Below are positions 8,165 to 15,733 of a stretch of DNA of 36,744 nt, in pieces. Positions within the stretch are counted from its first letter, which is position 1. Every line of letters begins with the position of its first letter. Source of the DNA: JAQXDR01 sp038138625 (lineage in GTDB: Bacteria > Pseudomonadota > Alphaproteobacteria > Rhodobacterales > Rhodobacteraceae); assembly GCA_038138625.1 (NCBI GenBank), contig JAYQEA010000029.1:1-36744 (forward strand), given 5' to 3'. The translations under genes and the position numbers were made by a program. The notes beneath the pieces were generated by a model. It worked only from the letters and a program-made list of their open reading frames with translations, was not told the origin of the DNA and made no database searches.

Positions 8165-9190
8165 ATGGCGTTTGTGCGAACAGTTTTGGGGGATATCCCT
8201 GCTGACGACATCGGGCCGGTGATGTTTCACGAACATGTTTTGTTCGATATTGTTCCACCGGGATCATGCAAAGACCGCAATGCGGCCATTCCAACAACCC
8301 AGCGTTGGCAAATTGACTATCGTTCCAATGACACGGTTGCGAACGCCCATCAGCAGGATGTGGACATCGCAACCCAAGAATTGCGCAGGTTTTCAGCTGA
8401 CGGCGGCAGTTTGATTGTTGATCAGTCAGTCGGGGGGCTTGCAAGAGATGCCAACGGTTTGGCCCATGTGGCCAAGGCGTCGGGCACGCACCTCGTTGCT
8501 GCTGCGGGGACCTATACGCGTCCTTATCTATCCTCTGCTTTGATCCGACTGGATCTTGATGACTTGACGGCACGCTTCAAAGCCGAGGTGACGCAGGGGC
8601 TGGACGGCACCTCTGTCAGGGCTGGTCTTATCGGGGAAATGGGATGCTCTTGGCCTATGGCACCGTTTGAATGCCGGGCTCTTCGCGCGGCGGCGCGGGC
8701 TGCTTGTGAAACCGGTGCTGCGTTGTCTGTCCATCCCGGACGGGCGCCCCATGCTTGTGAAGACATCCTTGATATTGTCGAAGGCGAGGGTCTGGATCTT
8801 CGAAGGGTGGTTTTGTGTCATATGGACCGCACCCATCCCGACGGGAGCGGCATCCAGCCGCTGCTTGCGCGCGGTGCAAATGTGGAATGGGATTTTTTTG
8901 GTATAGAACAATCCCATTACTGGATGGGCGAGGTGGATTTGCCCATCGATCGCGACCGATTGCGGCTAATCGCGGATTTTGCACAGGCCGGATATGAAGA
9001 TCAGATCCTCGTCTCACAAGACATATGCACAAAAACACGACTGCATCATTGGGGCGGCCATGGGTATGGCCATATTCTGCGCAACGTTGTCCCCCTGATG
9101 CACCGGTTTGGATTTGAGCCCGGCCTTATATCAAATCTTTTGCGCGACACGCCACTGCGGCTTTTGAGCCTCAAGGAGACCCCAGTATGA
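8165..9190 (+). CDS. Phosphotriesterase-family metal-dependent hydrolase
   Basis: 341-residue amidohydrolase-superfamily protein of the phosphotriesterase/PHP family, a TIM barrel with a binuclear metal centre. The expected ligands are all visible: His22 and His24 in FHEH, Glu158 in GLIGEMG at the bridging position (lysine in the classical enzyme, glutamate in many PHP-type members), His190 in SVHPG, His219 in LCHMDRTH and Asp286 in VSQDICTK. The family includes lactonases and amide or ester hydrolases as well as organophosphatases, so the substrate cannot be named. In this operon a role in opening a lactone or cyclic amide, or removing a substituent from the imported compound, is plausible. 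Start ATG at 8165 follows the ATPase stop by two bases; the stop overlaps the next start (ATGA). Confidence 0.92.
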   Translation: MAFVRTVLGDIPADDIGPVMFHEHVLFDIVPPGSCKDRNAAIPTTQRWQIDYRSNDTVANAHQQDVDIATQELRRFSADGGSLIVDQSVGGLARDANGLAHVAKASGTHLVAAAGTYTRPYLSSALIRLDLDDLTARFKAEVTQGLDGTSVRAGLIGEMGCSWPMAPFECRALRAAARAACETGAALSVHPGRAPHACEDILDIVEGEGLDLRRVVLCHMDRTHPDGSGIQPLLARGANVEWDFFGIEQSHYWMGEVDLPIDRDRLRLIADFAQAGYEDQILVSQDICTKTRLHHWGGHGYGHILRNVVPLMHRFGFEPGLISNLLRDTPLRLLSLKETPV

Positions 9191-10083
9191 AAAAACCGTT
9201 TCGTGGCACTTTTACCGTCATGGTCACCGCCTTTGATAGTGCCGGGCGGTTGGACCTTGAGGCGCAGGCGCGCTTTACCGACTGGCAGGTCCGAGAGGGA
9301 ATACATGGACTTATCCCCCTTGGATCTACGGGTGAGTTTTTGTCATTAACTCCAGAAGAACGCAAAGCCGTTGCTAAATGTGTGATTGATACGGTCGCCG
9401 GACGGGTGCCCGTTTTGGTCGGTGCAGGGGCTGAATGGACGCAGGATGTGATTGATAATGTCGCCATGGCAGAAGAGCTCGGCGCTGATGGAACAATGAT
9501 CATTCCGCCCTTTTACTCAACACCAACCTGGGACGAGTTGATTCATCATTTCCGATGCATAGGCGAAGCCGCGACGCGGCCCATTATGATCTATAACAAT
9601 CCAGCCACCGCGAATGTGGATTTGACCCCGCCTTTGGTGTCGGAACTGTCGCGCTTGCCCAACGTTGACTACATCAAGGAATCTACCATGGATGTCACGC
9701 GCATTCGGGACATCCTTGATATGTGCGACGGGCGGATGACTGTTTTTGGGGGCATCATGGGGTTTGAAAGCTTTGTCGAGGGTGCGGAAGGCTGGGTCGC
9801 CGTGGGCTCCAACATTTTGCCAGCCGCCATGGCCAAACTCTTCAATCTGACAGCTGATGACAAGGACTACGACGCCGCGCGCGCGCTCTATCGTGAGGTC
9901 CTGCCCATCATCCGCTTGGTGGCTGGTCATCGATACGTGTCGGGCAGCAAGGCAGCCCTGGCGTTAATCGATCAACCTATGGGACCCCCGCGTGCGCCGC
10001 GTCTGCCCCTGCCAGACAGTGAAATGAAAGATGTCACCCAAGCACTGGCCAGCGTTGGCCTGCTGCCCGACACTGACGCCTGA
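9187..10083 (+). CDS. DapA/NanA-family lyase, candidate for 1-pyrroline-4-hydroxy-2-carboxylate deaminase or a related dehydratase
   Basis: 298-residue TIM-barrel enzyme of the dihydrodipicolinate synthase / N-acetylneuraminate lyase family. The carboxylate-binding motif GSTGE is at 46-50, the catalytic tyrosine in MIYNNP at 136 and the Schiff-base lysine in YIKEST at 164. The family covers aldolases, dehydratases and the hydroxyproline-pathway deaminase (LhpC/HypD). A true biosynthetic DapA is unlikely because the gene is embedded in a catabolic operon with an importer and an oxidase. Three known pathways pair such an enzyme with alpha-ketoglutaric semialdehyde dehydrogenase, a candidate for which lies at the left edge. 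The amino-acid importer and flavoenzyme favour the hydroxyproline-like option over the sugar-acid ones; this is inference. It overlaps the previous gene by four bases, and its stop codon abuts the next ATG. Confidence 0.9.
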   Translation: MKKPFRGTFTVMVTAFDSAGRLDLEAQARFTDWQVREGIHGLIPLGSTGEFLSLTPEERKAVAKCVIDTVAGRVPVLVGAGAEWTQDVIDNVAMAEELGADGTMIIPPFYSTPTWDELIHHFRCIGEAATRPIMIYNNPATANVDLTPPLVSELSRLPNVDYIKESTMDVTRIRDILDMCDGRMTVFGGIMGFESFVEGAEGWVAVGSNILPAAMAKLFNLTADDKDYDAARALYREVLPIIRLVAGHRYVSGSKAALALIDQPMGPPRAPRLPLPDSEMKDVTQALASVGLLPDTDA

Positions 10084-12939
10084 ATGGGGAAAATCGTCTT
10101 TACCTTTGATGGCCATGACGTCGCGGCCGCAACGGGTGACAGCATCGCTGCGGCCTTGGCTGCGTGTGGTAAAACGGTACTCGGCCAGCGACGAAACGGT
10201 CAAGATCGTGCAGCATTCTGCGGAATGGGTGTCTGTCATGATTGCCTTGTCACGGTGGACGGTCAGCGTGGTCAGCGCGCGTGCATGGTCTCTGTTCGTG
10301 AGGGAATGACTGTCCATTCCGAGAGCGACAGCCTGCTGGCACCAGATACTGTTTTGACACAGCGGACGACGGAAAAGACCCATCAAGCCGAGATTGTTGT
10401 TATAGGCGCCGGTCCTGCAGGATTAACTGCGGCTGTCAGCGCGGCCCGTGCCGGCGCAAGCGTCATTGTGCTTGATGAACGCTCTGAGACAGGTGGCCAG
10501 TATTTCAAACCCAGAAGCTCCGGGTATCGCGGCCATTCTGCGGCCGACAGACAACACAGAAACGGCACTGATCTGCGCGATGCGGCTTTGAACTCTGCTG
10601 CACGGATATTTACCGGACAAACGGTGTGGTTTGCGCGGCAGGATGCTGCGGAGTTTGATCTGCGCAGCATCGGAGCGGATCAAAGCCTGAAAATCAGGGC
10701 GAGGGCTGTGATCATTGCAACCGGAGCGTTCGAACGCCCGGCCATGGTGCCGGGATGGACGCTGCCGGGTGTCATGACCATCGGGGCCGCGCAAACATAT
10801 GCCCGCCGTTACGGTGTCGCTCCTGAGGGGCGTCTTTTGATTGCCGGTCATGGACCGCTTGGACTGCAACTGGCAGCCGAGTTGAACCGTTTGGGCGGCC
10901 ATGTTGTTGCCCTTGCGGAACGGGGGCGCCCGCGTCTGGGTGGTTCTCTGATCCAAGCCGCTATAACTGCGCCGCGGTTGTTGGTGGATGGGGCGGGTTA
11001 CTGGTTGACAACAAAGCGATCACAGACCCAGATCCTGTCCGGGTGGCAACTGTCGGCTGTAACGGGACAAACCGGCGTGCAGGGGGCTATCGTTGAAAAT
11101 CTGCGTACCGGCGAGACCAAACAGTTTGAGGCTGATTTGGTTATTGCGGGCGACGGCTTTGCCCCGCAACTGGAGATTGCGCGGCTCTTGCGGGTCCCGA
11201 TTGAGCAGCATCCAGAGACGAATGCGATGTCGCCCAAGCGGGATCCGGATGGGCGCACCCCTGTTGAGGGAGTATGGATTGCGGGTGATGCCGGTGGGCT
11301 GGGGGGCGCAGAAATTGCCGCTTGTCAAGGTACGCTCAGCGCGCGAGGCGCCTTGAAGTTTTTGGGAAAAGAACCGGGCGTTATGCGGTCTGATGCGCGA
11401 TGGCGACTTCAACGCGCGCAGCGCTTTCAAAAAGCCCTATGGCGCATATATGACGCGCCAGAACGGGCCGCGCCGCAGAGCAATACTGTGTTGTGTCGCT
11501 GCGAGGGGATCAGTGTTGCGACGGCCCGCAAGACGATTGACAATGGCGCATGTGATCCGGCCACGTTGAAACGTGAAACGCGTATTGGTATGGGGCGGTG
11601 TCAGGGACGGTATTGCCTACCGCAAGTGATTAAAGTGTTCAGGGATGCCGGACATACCTGTTCGGCAGACGCCCTGTTCGCCCCGCAGATCCCTGCACGA
11701 CCCGTATCTATCGGGGCGATCGGATCGGAAAAACCGGAATGGGGTGGTCATCGCGCCAGTGCGCCCAGTCAACGGCCGGATCGTCCCGTGTCCGAACCGC
11801 TTAGCGTGTCATCGGCGGACTTGGTGATTGTTGGCGGTGGCGTCACGGGTATTTCGGCAGCCCTTTATGCTGCACGGGCAGGGGCATCGGTTGTATGCCT
11901 GGACCGCGGGCGTGTGAACGCAGAGGCCTCGGGTGGCAATGCGGGCAGTCTTCACCTGCAATTGTTGTCATGGGATTTTGGAGGCAAGGCCGTCGGTGAT
12001 GGCAGTTTGCAATTGCGCACGCTGCCACTTCAAAAAGAAGCAATAGGTCTCTGGCGTGAATTGGAAAAAGAGATTGGCGCGAATTTTGAGATGCAAGTCA
12101 CAGGCGGGCTTATGGTTGCGGAAACCCCTGAGCATTTGCCATTTTTGGAGGACAAAGTGCGCGCCGAAGAACGGGTTGGTATCAAGTCCGAGGTGATAGA
12201 TGCAGCGCGTGTAAAATCAATCATCCCGAATATATCTGATAACATTATCGGCGCCGCGTGGTGTCCCGGAGAGGGAAAGATCAATCCCCTGACTGCAACA
12301 CCGGCGCTGGCACGAGCAGCGCGCGCCAGTGGTGCTATTATCGAGGAATTTGCACCCGTGTCGGCTATTGTCCGCGAAGATCAGGGGTATCTGCTCAACA
12401 CAGCGCGTGGCGCCATTTCCGCGCGGCGCGTGTTGATAGCTGCCGGCGGTTGGAGCACCCAGATCGCGCGGATGCTTGGTACTGATTTGCCGATCCGAGG
12501 TGCCCCTCTTCAAATGGTTGTTACTGCGCCAGCCCCTCCGCTCGTTCCATGCCTTTTGGCACATGCAGGACGCCATTTGACGATGAAACAGGCGGCTTCG
12601 GGATCAATCATCATCGGAGGTGCATGGCCTGCAACAACTGGGCCAAGCGGATACGCAGATGTTTTGCCTGATAGTCTTGAGGGCAGTTTGTGGGTGGCCG
12701 CCCATACTGTACCACTGGTAGGCAGTCTGCATATGATCCGCAGTTGGGCGGCCATGAATATCGACATCGATGGGGCGCCTTTGATTGGGCCGGTGCCGGG
12801 GTATGACGGCGTATCGGTTGCAGCCACTGCCAATGGCTTCACGCTCGGGCCGCTGATGGGACGTGAAGCCGCCGCTTTCGCGTTACATGGTCGATTGCGA
12901 CAGGACCTAGAGGCTTTTTCAATGGCCCGTTTTCAGTAA
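10084..12939 (+). CDS. Fused three-part Fe-S flavoprotein dehydrogenase (HcnA-HcnB-HcnC / D-hydroxyproline dehydrogenase-like)
   Basis: 951-residue fusion of components that are normally three separate subunits. Residues 1-90 are a ferredoxin-like [2Fe-2S] domain with Cys46, Cys51, Cys54 and Cys67 (HcnA/OoxA-gamma type). About 100-460 is a pyridine-nucleotide-disulphide-type FAD protein with VVIGAGPAGLTAA near 103 and a second Rossmann motif IAGHGPLGLQLA near 257. About 468-512 is a BFD-like [2Fe-2S] module with paired cysteines LCRCEG and GRCQGRYC. A hydrophilic linker (about 540-575) leads to a DAO-fold amino-acid oxidase (about 578-951) with VIVGGGVTGISAA, EASGGNAGS and a late GAPLIGPVPGYDG. 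Such complexes oxidise glycine, opines or D-hydroxyproline and pass electrons to the membrane chain. It starts directly after the lyase stop. The substrate is probably a D- or cyclic amino acid. Confidence 0.93.
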   Translation: MGKIVFTFDGHDVAAATGDSIAAALAACGKTVLGQRRNGQDRAAFCGMGVCHDCLVTVDGQRGQRACMVSVREGMTVHSESDSLLAPDTVLTQRTTEKTHQAEIVVIGAGPAGLTAAVSAARAGASVIVLDERSETGGQYFKPRSSGYRGHSAADRQHRNGTDLRDAALNSAARIFTGQTVWFARQDAAEFDLRSIGADQSLKIRARAVIIATGAFERPAMVPGWTLPGVMTIGAAQTYARRYGVAPEGRLLIAGHGPLGLQLAAELNRLGGHVVALAERGRPRLGGSLIQAAITAPRLLVDGAGYWLTTKRSQTQILSGWQLSAVTGQTGVQGAIVENLRTGETKQFEADLVIAGDGFAPQLEIARLLRVPIEQHPETNAMSPKRDPDGRTPVEGVWIAGDAGGLGGAEIAACQGTLSARGALKFLGKEPGVMRSDARWRLQRAQRFQKALWRIYDAPERAAPQSNTVLCRCEGISVATARKTIDNGACDPATLKRETRIGMGRCQGRYCLPQVIKVFRDAGHTCSADALFAPQIPARPVSIGAIGSEKPEWGGHRASAPSQRPDRPVSEPLSVSSADLVIVGGGVTGISAALYAARAGASVVCLDRGRVNAEASGGNAGSLHLQLLSWDFGGKAVGDGSLQLRTLPLQKEAIGLWRELEKEIGANFEMQVTGGLMVAETPEHLPFLEDKVRAEERVGIKSEVIDAARVKSIIPNISDNIIGAAWCPGEGKINPLTATPALARAARASGAIIEEFAPVSAIVREDQGYLLNTARGAISARRVLIAAGGWSTQIARMLGTDLPIRGAPLQMVVTAPAPPLVPCLLAHAGRHLTMKQAASGSIIIGGAWPATTGPSGYADVLPDSLEGSLWVAAHTVPLVGSLHMIRSWAAMNIDIDGAPLIGPVPGYDGVSVAATANGFTLGPLMGREAAAFALHGRLRQDLEAFSMARFQ

Positions 12940-12957
12940 ATCAGAAGGAGAAGACAC

Positions 12958-13371
12958 ATGACTGCACTAAAAGTAACTGCTGGGCCGTTCAGCTTTGATG
13001 CGAAACTGGAACGCGATGCTGCCCCGCAAACCTGTGCCGCTTTTGAAGCAGCAATGCCCTATGGCGGAAAAATTGTTCACGTGCGCTGGTCGGGCGAGGG
13101 CGTTTGGATCCCACTTGGTGACCATGATTTTGGCGTTGGATATGAAAATCACACAAGTCATCCGGCGCCGGGACAGATTATCCTGTATCCAGGCGGGATC
13201 AGCGAGACCGAGATTTTGCTTGCTTACGGCGGCGTCGATTTTTCGTCTAAAATGGGTCAGTTGGCAGGAAACCACTTTATTACGCTGACCTCGGGACTGG
13301 AGAATTTGATGACCCTTGGCAATCTGGTTCTATGGGAAGGCGCAAAAGATATCTCTTTCAACTATGCGTAA
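12958..13371 (+). CDS. DUF3830 family protein (cyclophilin-like fold)
   Basis: 137-residue cytoplasmic protein of the DUF3830 family, recognised from the N-terminal strand-rich segment, the central WSGEGVWIPLGD motif, the PGQIILYPGG motif and the GNHFITL segment. Members adopt a cyclophilin-like barrel, have no established reaction, and often sit in amino-acid or dipeptide catabolic operons beside M20 hydrolases, transporters or racemases, which is what is seen here. The start ATG at 12958 has a strong AAGGAG seven bases away. The last eight bases overlap the next gene. No signal peptide or membrane segment is visible. The family call is good; its role in the pathway is open (isomerase, metabolite chaperone and hydrolase are all possible). 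Confidence 0.85.
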   Translation: MTALKVTAGPFSFDAKLERDAAPQTCAAFEAAMPYGGKIVHVRWSGEGVWIPLGDHDFGVGYENHTSHPAPGQIILYPGGISETEILLAYGGVDFSSKMGQLAGNHFITLTSGLENLMTLGNLVLWEGAKDISFNYA

Positions 13372-14380
13372 GATACCGCATGACGGGGATGTGGCGCGAC
13401 TGGCTCTGGTCGGTCCGGGACGGTGGGGCCGCATTCTGGTTGCGTCAGTGCAGGGACTGTCTGATCGTGTGACCTTTACACATGCCGTGGCAAAATCGCT
13501 TGATAAGGCAGTGTCTTGGAGCAAAGAAAACGATATTTTCCTAAGTGACGATCTGGCGTCTGTCCTGAAGGATCCAGACGTGGACGGCATTGTCCTTGCC
13601 ACACCGCATTCGCAACATGAACGTCAGATCGTGCAAGTTGCTGCGGCAGGAAAAGATGTGTTTTGCGAAAAGCCCATTGCCCTCACACATCGGGGTGCAA
13701 AAACGGCAGTGGATGCCGTCCGGCGTGCGGATGTTATCTTTGCACCGGGACACAACCGTCGGTTTTTGCCGGCGGTTGCCCGGATGAAAAGCATGGTCCG
13801 TTCAGGGGATCTGGGTCGCATTCTGCATGTCGAGGGCAATATGAGCAGTCATGTGGGCTTTGGCGAAGTCTACACACCGGAAATCTGGCGCGTTGCACCG
13901 GGTGAAAGCCCCGCAGGTGGTCTTGCAGCAGCCGGAATTCATGTGATTGATCTCATGATCCATCTTTTGGGCCCTATTGGGTCCGTGATTGCAATCAGTG
14001 ACCGGTTGGTCCATCAGATAGATCATGATGATGTAACAACGATGATGTTTCGTTTTGAAAACGACGCCACCGGAACCTTGACCACCATGACCGCAACCGC
14101 GCGGAATTTCCGATTACAGGTATTTGGCGAAAAAGGGTGGCTTGAGCTGCGCGGAGAAAACGATCTGACATGGACCCCTGTTGTCGGGACGCCGCAAACG
14201 TGGCACCACGCAGAGGTATCCATGGAACGGGCCCAGTTGGAAGCATTTGCGACGTCTATAAAAACCCGTTCTGTTTACCCGGTTCCACTTGATGATGTTA
14301 TAAATGGCCTTGCAACATTTGAGGGTATTTTGGAGTCGTTGAAGTCACAAAGCTGGACGAGCTTGGCCCAACCCGCATGA
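13364..14380 (+). CDS. Gfo/Idh/MocA-family oxidoreductase
   Basis: NAD(P)-dependent oxidoreductase of 338 residues. The N-terminal Rossmann domain has the dinucleotide motif LALVGPGRWGR (about 13-23), the conserved DVFCEKPIAL with the family EKP lysine near residue 104, and the second-domain GLAAAGIHVIDLMIH carrying the catalytic-type histidine. I chose ATG 13364 because it gives the standard N-terminus. The frame is open further upstream but would then lie inside the DUF3830 gene. It overlaps that gene by eight bases and is the last gene of the operon. The family oxidises or reduces sugars, inositols and their derivatives, and also imines such as pyrroline or biliverdin-type substrates. An imine or hydroxy-acid substrate would fit the operon, but the true one is unknown. 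Confidence 0.9.
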   Translation: MRKIPHDGDVARLALVGPGRWGRILVASVQGLSDRVTFTHAVAKSLDKAVSWSKENDIFLSDDLASVLKDPDVDGIVLATPHSQHERQIVQVAAAGKDVFCEKPIALTHRGAKTAVDAVRRADVIFAPGHNRRFLPAVARMKSMVRSGDLGRILHVEGNMSSHVGFGEVYTPEIWRVAPGESPAGGLAAAGIHVIDLMIHLLGPIGSVIAISDRLVHQIDHDDVTTMMFRFENDATGTLTTMTATARNFRLQVFGEKGWLELRGENDLTWTPVVGTPQTWHHAEVSMERAQLEAFATSIKTRSVYPVPLDDVINGLATFEGILESLKSQSWTSLAQPA

Positions 14381-14590
14381 GTGCATACAAAACCGGATTG
14401 GGCAGCAGCAAGCCCGGTCGGTACAGAATATCCGGTAAAGTGATCCGTTTGGTGCTAATCGAAACCAAGTCTTGAAAATGCGCGAAGGTTTATGGCGTGA
14501 GCCTCCGCTCTGTTAGGTTTTGGTAGGCCAGCTCAGTTTTCAGTGCGAGATCATATGCAATGGTGACAGGCGCGCCATCTCTCGGGGACT

Positions 14591-15625
14591 TTAGGGTTTT
14601 CCGGTGTTGCTCATGGGCATGCTGGATCGTCTGATTATAAGCTCCGGCTCGCAGTGTATGCTGTCTTTTGTGTGACCTTCGGTGGTGATGATCGCGTTCG
14701 CAAGAGCTTCGCCGGCCTGTTGTCCAATTCGTTTTGCTGGAAGCCTGACAGTGGTCAGTGCGGGTTCGATTTCCGAAGAGCCTTTGAAATCCCCAATGCC
14801 GACAATGGACACATCTGTTGGCACTTTTAACCCCGAAGCGGTCGCCGCGTATAAAGCGCCCGTGGCCAAGACGTCGTTGCCACAGATTAGTGCAGTCGGT
14901 TGATTAGGCCGCGAAAACAGCCTTGATGCATCACTTTTCGACGCTGAAATACTGTACACCGTTTGTAACATCCATTCTTCCGGGATGCTTATCCCATAAG
15001 ATTGCAATGTATCGATTACCACCTCGCGCCGTGCCAGTGCGCGGTCGTTTCCATGGGTTGGGGGAAACATGCATCCGATCTTTCTATGCCCCAAGGACGC
15101 AATATGATCAGCAATCATCTTGCCAGCTAATTCGTTATCGGCCCCGATGGCTGGATAGCGCGAGCGGGCGGCGTAATTCCAGATCAGCACACAGGGTATA
15201 TTCTGACTATCTATGAGGTGAAATACCGCTTCGTCATGATCGAGCCCTGTCAGAACGACACCATCAACACGGTGTTCTAAAAATTTGCGTAGGATTTTAT
15301 ATTCGCGCTGTAGATCATACCCGTGTGATGCCAATAATATGGTGAACCCATTGGCGGCAACCGTGTCAGAAAACGCCTGCACCACCTCTGCAAAAATCGC
15401 ATTGTCGAGTGTTGGGACCAACACACCAATGGTTCCAGAGCGAATGCCATGAATGGTTTGTGCTGCCCTATTTCGGATATAACCGGTCCGCCGCACGGCG
15501 GAATCAATTTTTTTGCGGGTCGCCAATTTCAACAATTCAGGGTGGTTGAAATACCGCGAGACCGTTGATGGTGATACGCTTGCTGCTTTTGCAACCGAAA
15601 TAATATCTGCTTTTTTATGTTTCAT
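14591..15625 (-). CDS. LacI-family transcriptional regulator
   Basis: 344-residue regulator. The N-terminal LacI helix-turn-helix is clear in residues 8-35 (ISVAKAASVSPSTVSRYFNH), followed by the hinge helix to about residue 62. The remainder is a periplasmic-binding-protein-like effector domain (IGVLVPTLDNAIFAEV near 67, ADHIASLGHRKIGCM near 183, GNDVLATGALYAA near 248). It is divergent from the TctABC/ligase operon, whose first start is 108 bases away, so it most likely controls that operon and itself, responding to the imported carboxylate or a CoA or aldehyde intermediate. LacI proteins usually bind sugars; control of a tricarboxylate-type transporter is less common but known. Stop TAA at 14591-14593. 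Confidence 0.94.
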   Translation of the reverse strand: MKHKKADIISVAKAASVSPSTVSRYFNHPELLKLATRKKIDSAVRRTGYIRNRAAQTIHGIRSGTIGVLVPTLDNAIFAEVVQAFSDTVAANGFTILLASHGYDLQREYKILRKFLEHRVDGVVLTGLDHDEAVFHLIDSQNIPCVLIWNYAARSRYPAIGADNELAGKMIADHIASLGHRKIGCMFPPTHGNDRALARREVVIDTLQSYGISIPEEWMLQTVYSISASKSDASRLFSRPNQPTALICGNDVLATGALYAATASGLKVPTDVSIVGIGDFKGSSEIEPALTTVRLPAKRIGQQAGEALANAIITTEGHTKDSIHCEPELIIRRSSMPMSNTGKP

Positions 15626-15658
15626 ATCAGGGTCTAAGGTCCATTTTCCTGCTGTTTC

Positions 15659-15686
15659 ATGAAAACATTTGCAAAACTATTTTCAT
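15659..15686. promoter_or_regulatory. Inverted repeat in the LacI/TctA intergenic region, possible operator
   Basis: ATGAAAA (15659-15665) and TTTTCAT (15680-15686) are perfect 7-bp inverted arms separated by 14 bases, midway between the LacI start and the tctA ribosome-binding site. LacI operators are usually palindromes with a central CG or a short spacer, so this AT-rich spaced repeat is only a candidate. Confidence 0.3.
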
Positions 15687-15733
15687 TCCCTAGCGTAACG
15701 GGTCAAGCCTTAGTTCGGAAGGAGACGGGCGAG

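Noticed and set aside
15659..15733. Upstream in-frame ATG that would lengthen TctA by 25 residues
   Set aside because: No ribosome-binding site there, and the added residues are not typical of TctA; ATG 15734 has AAGGAG at correct spacing.
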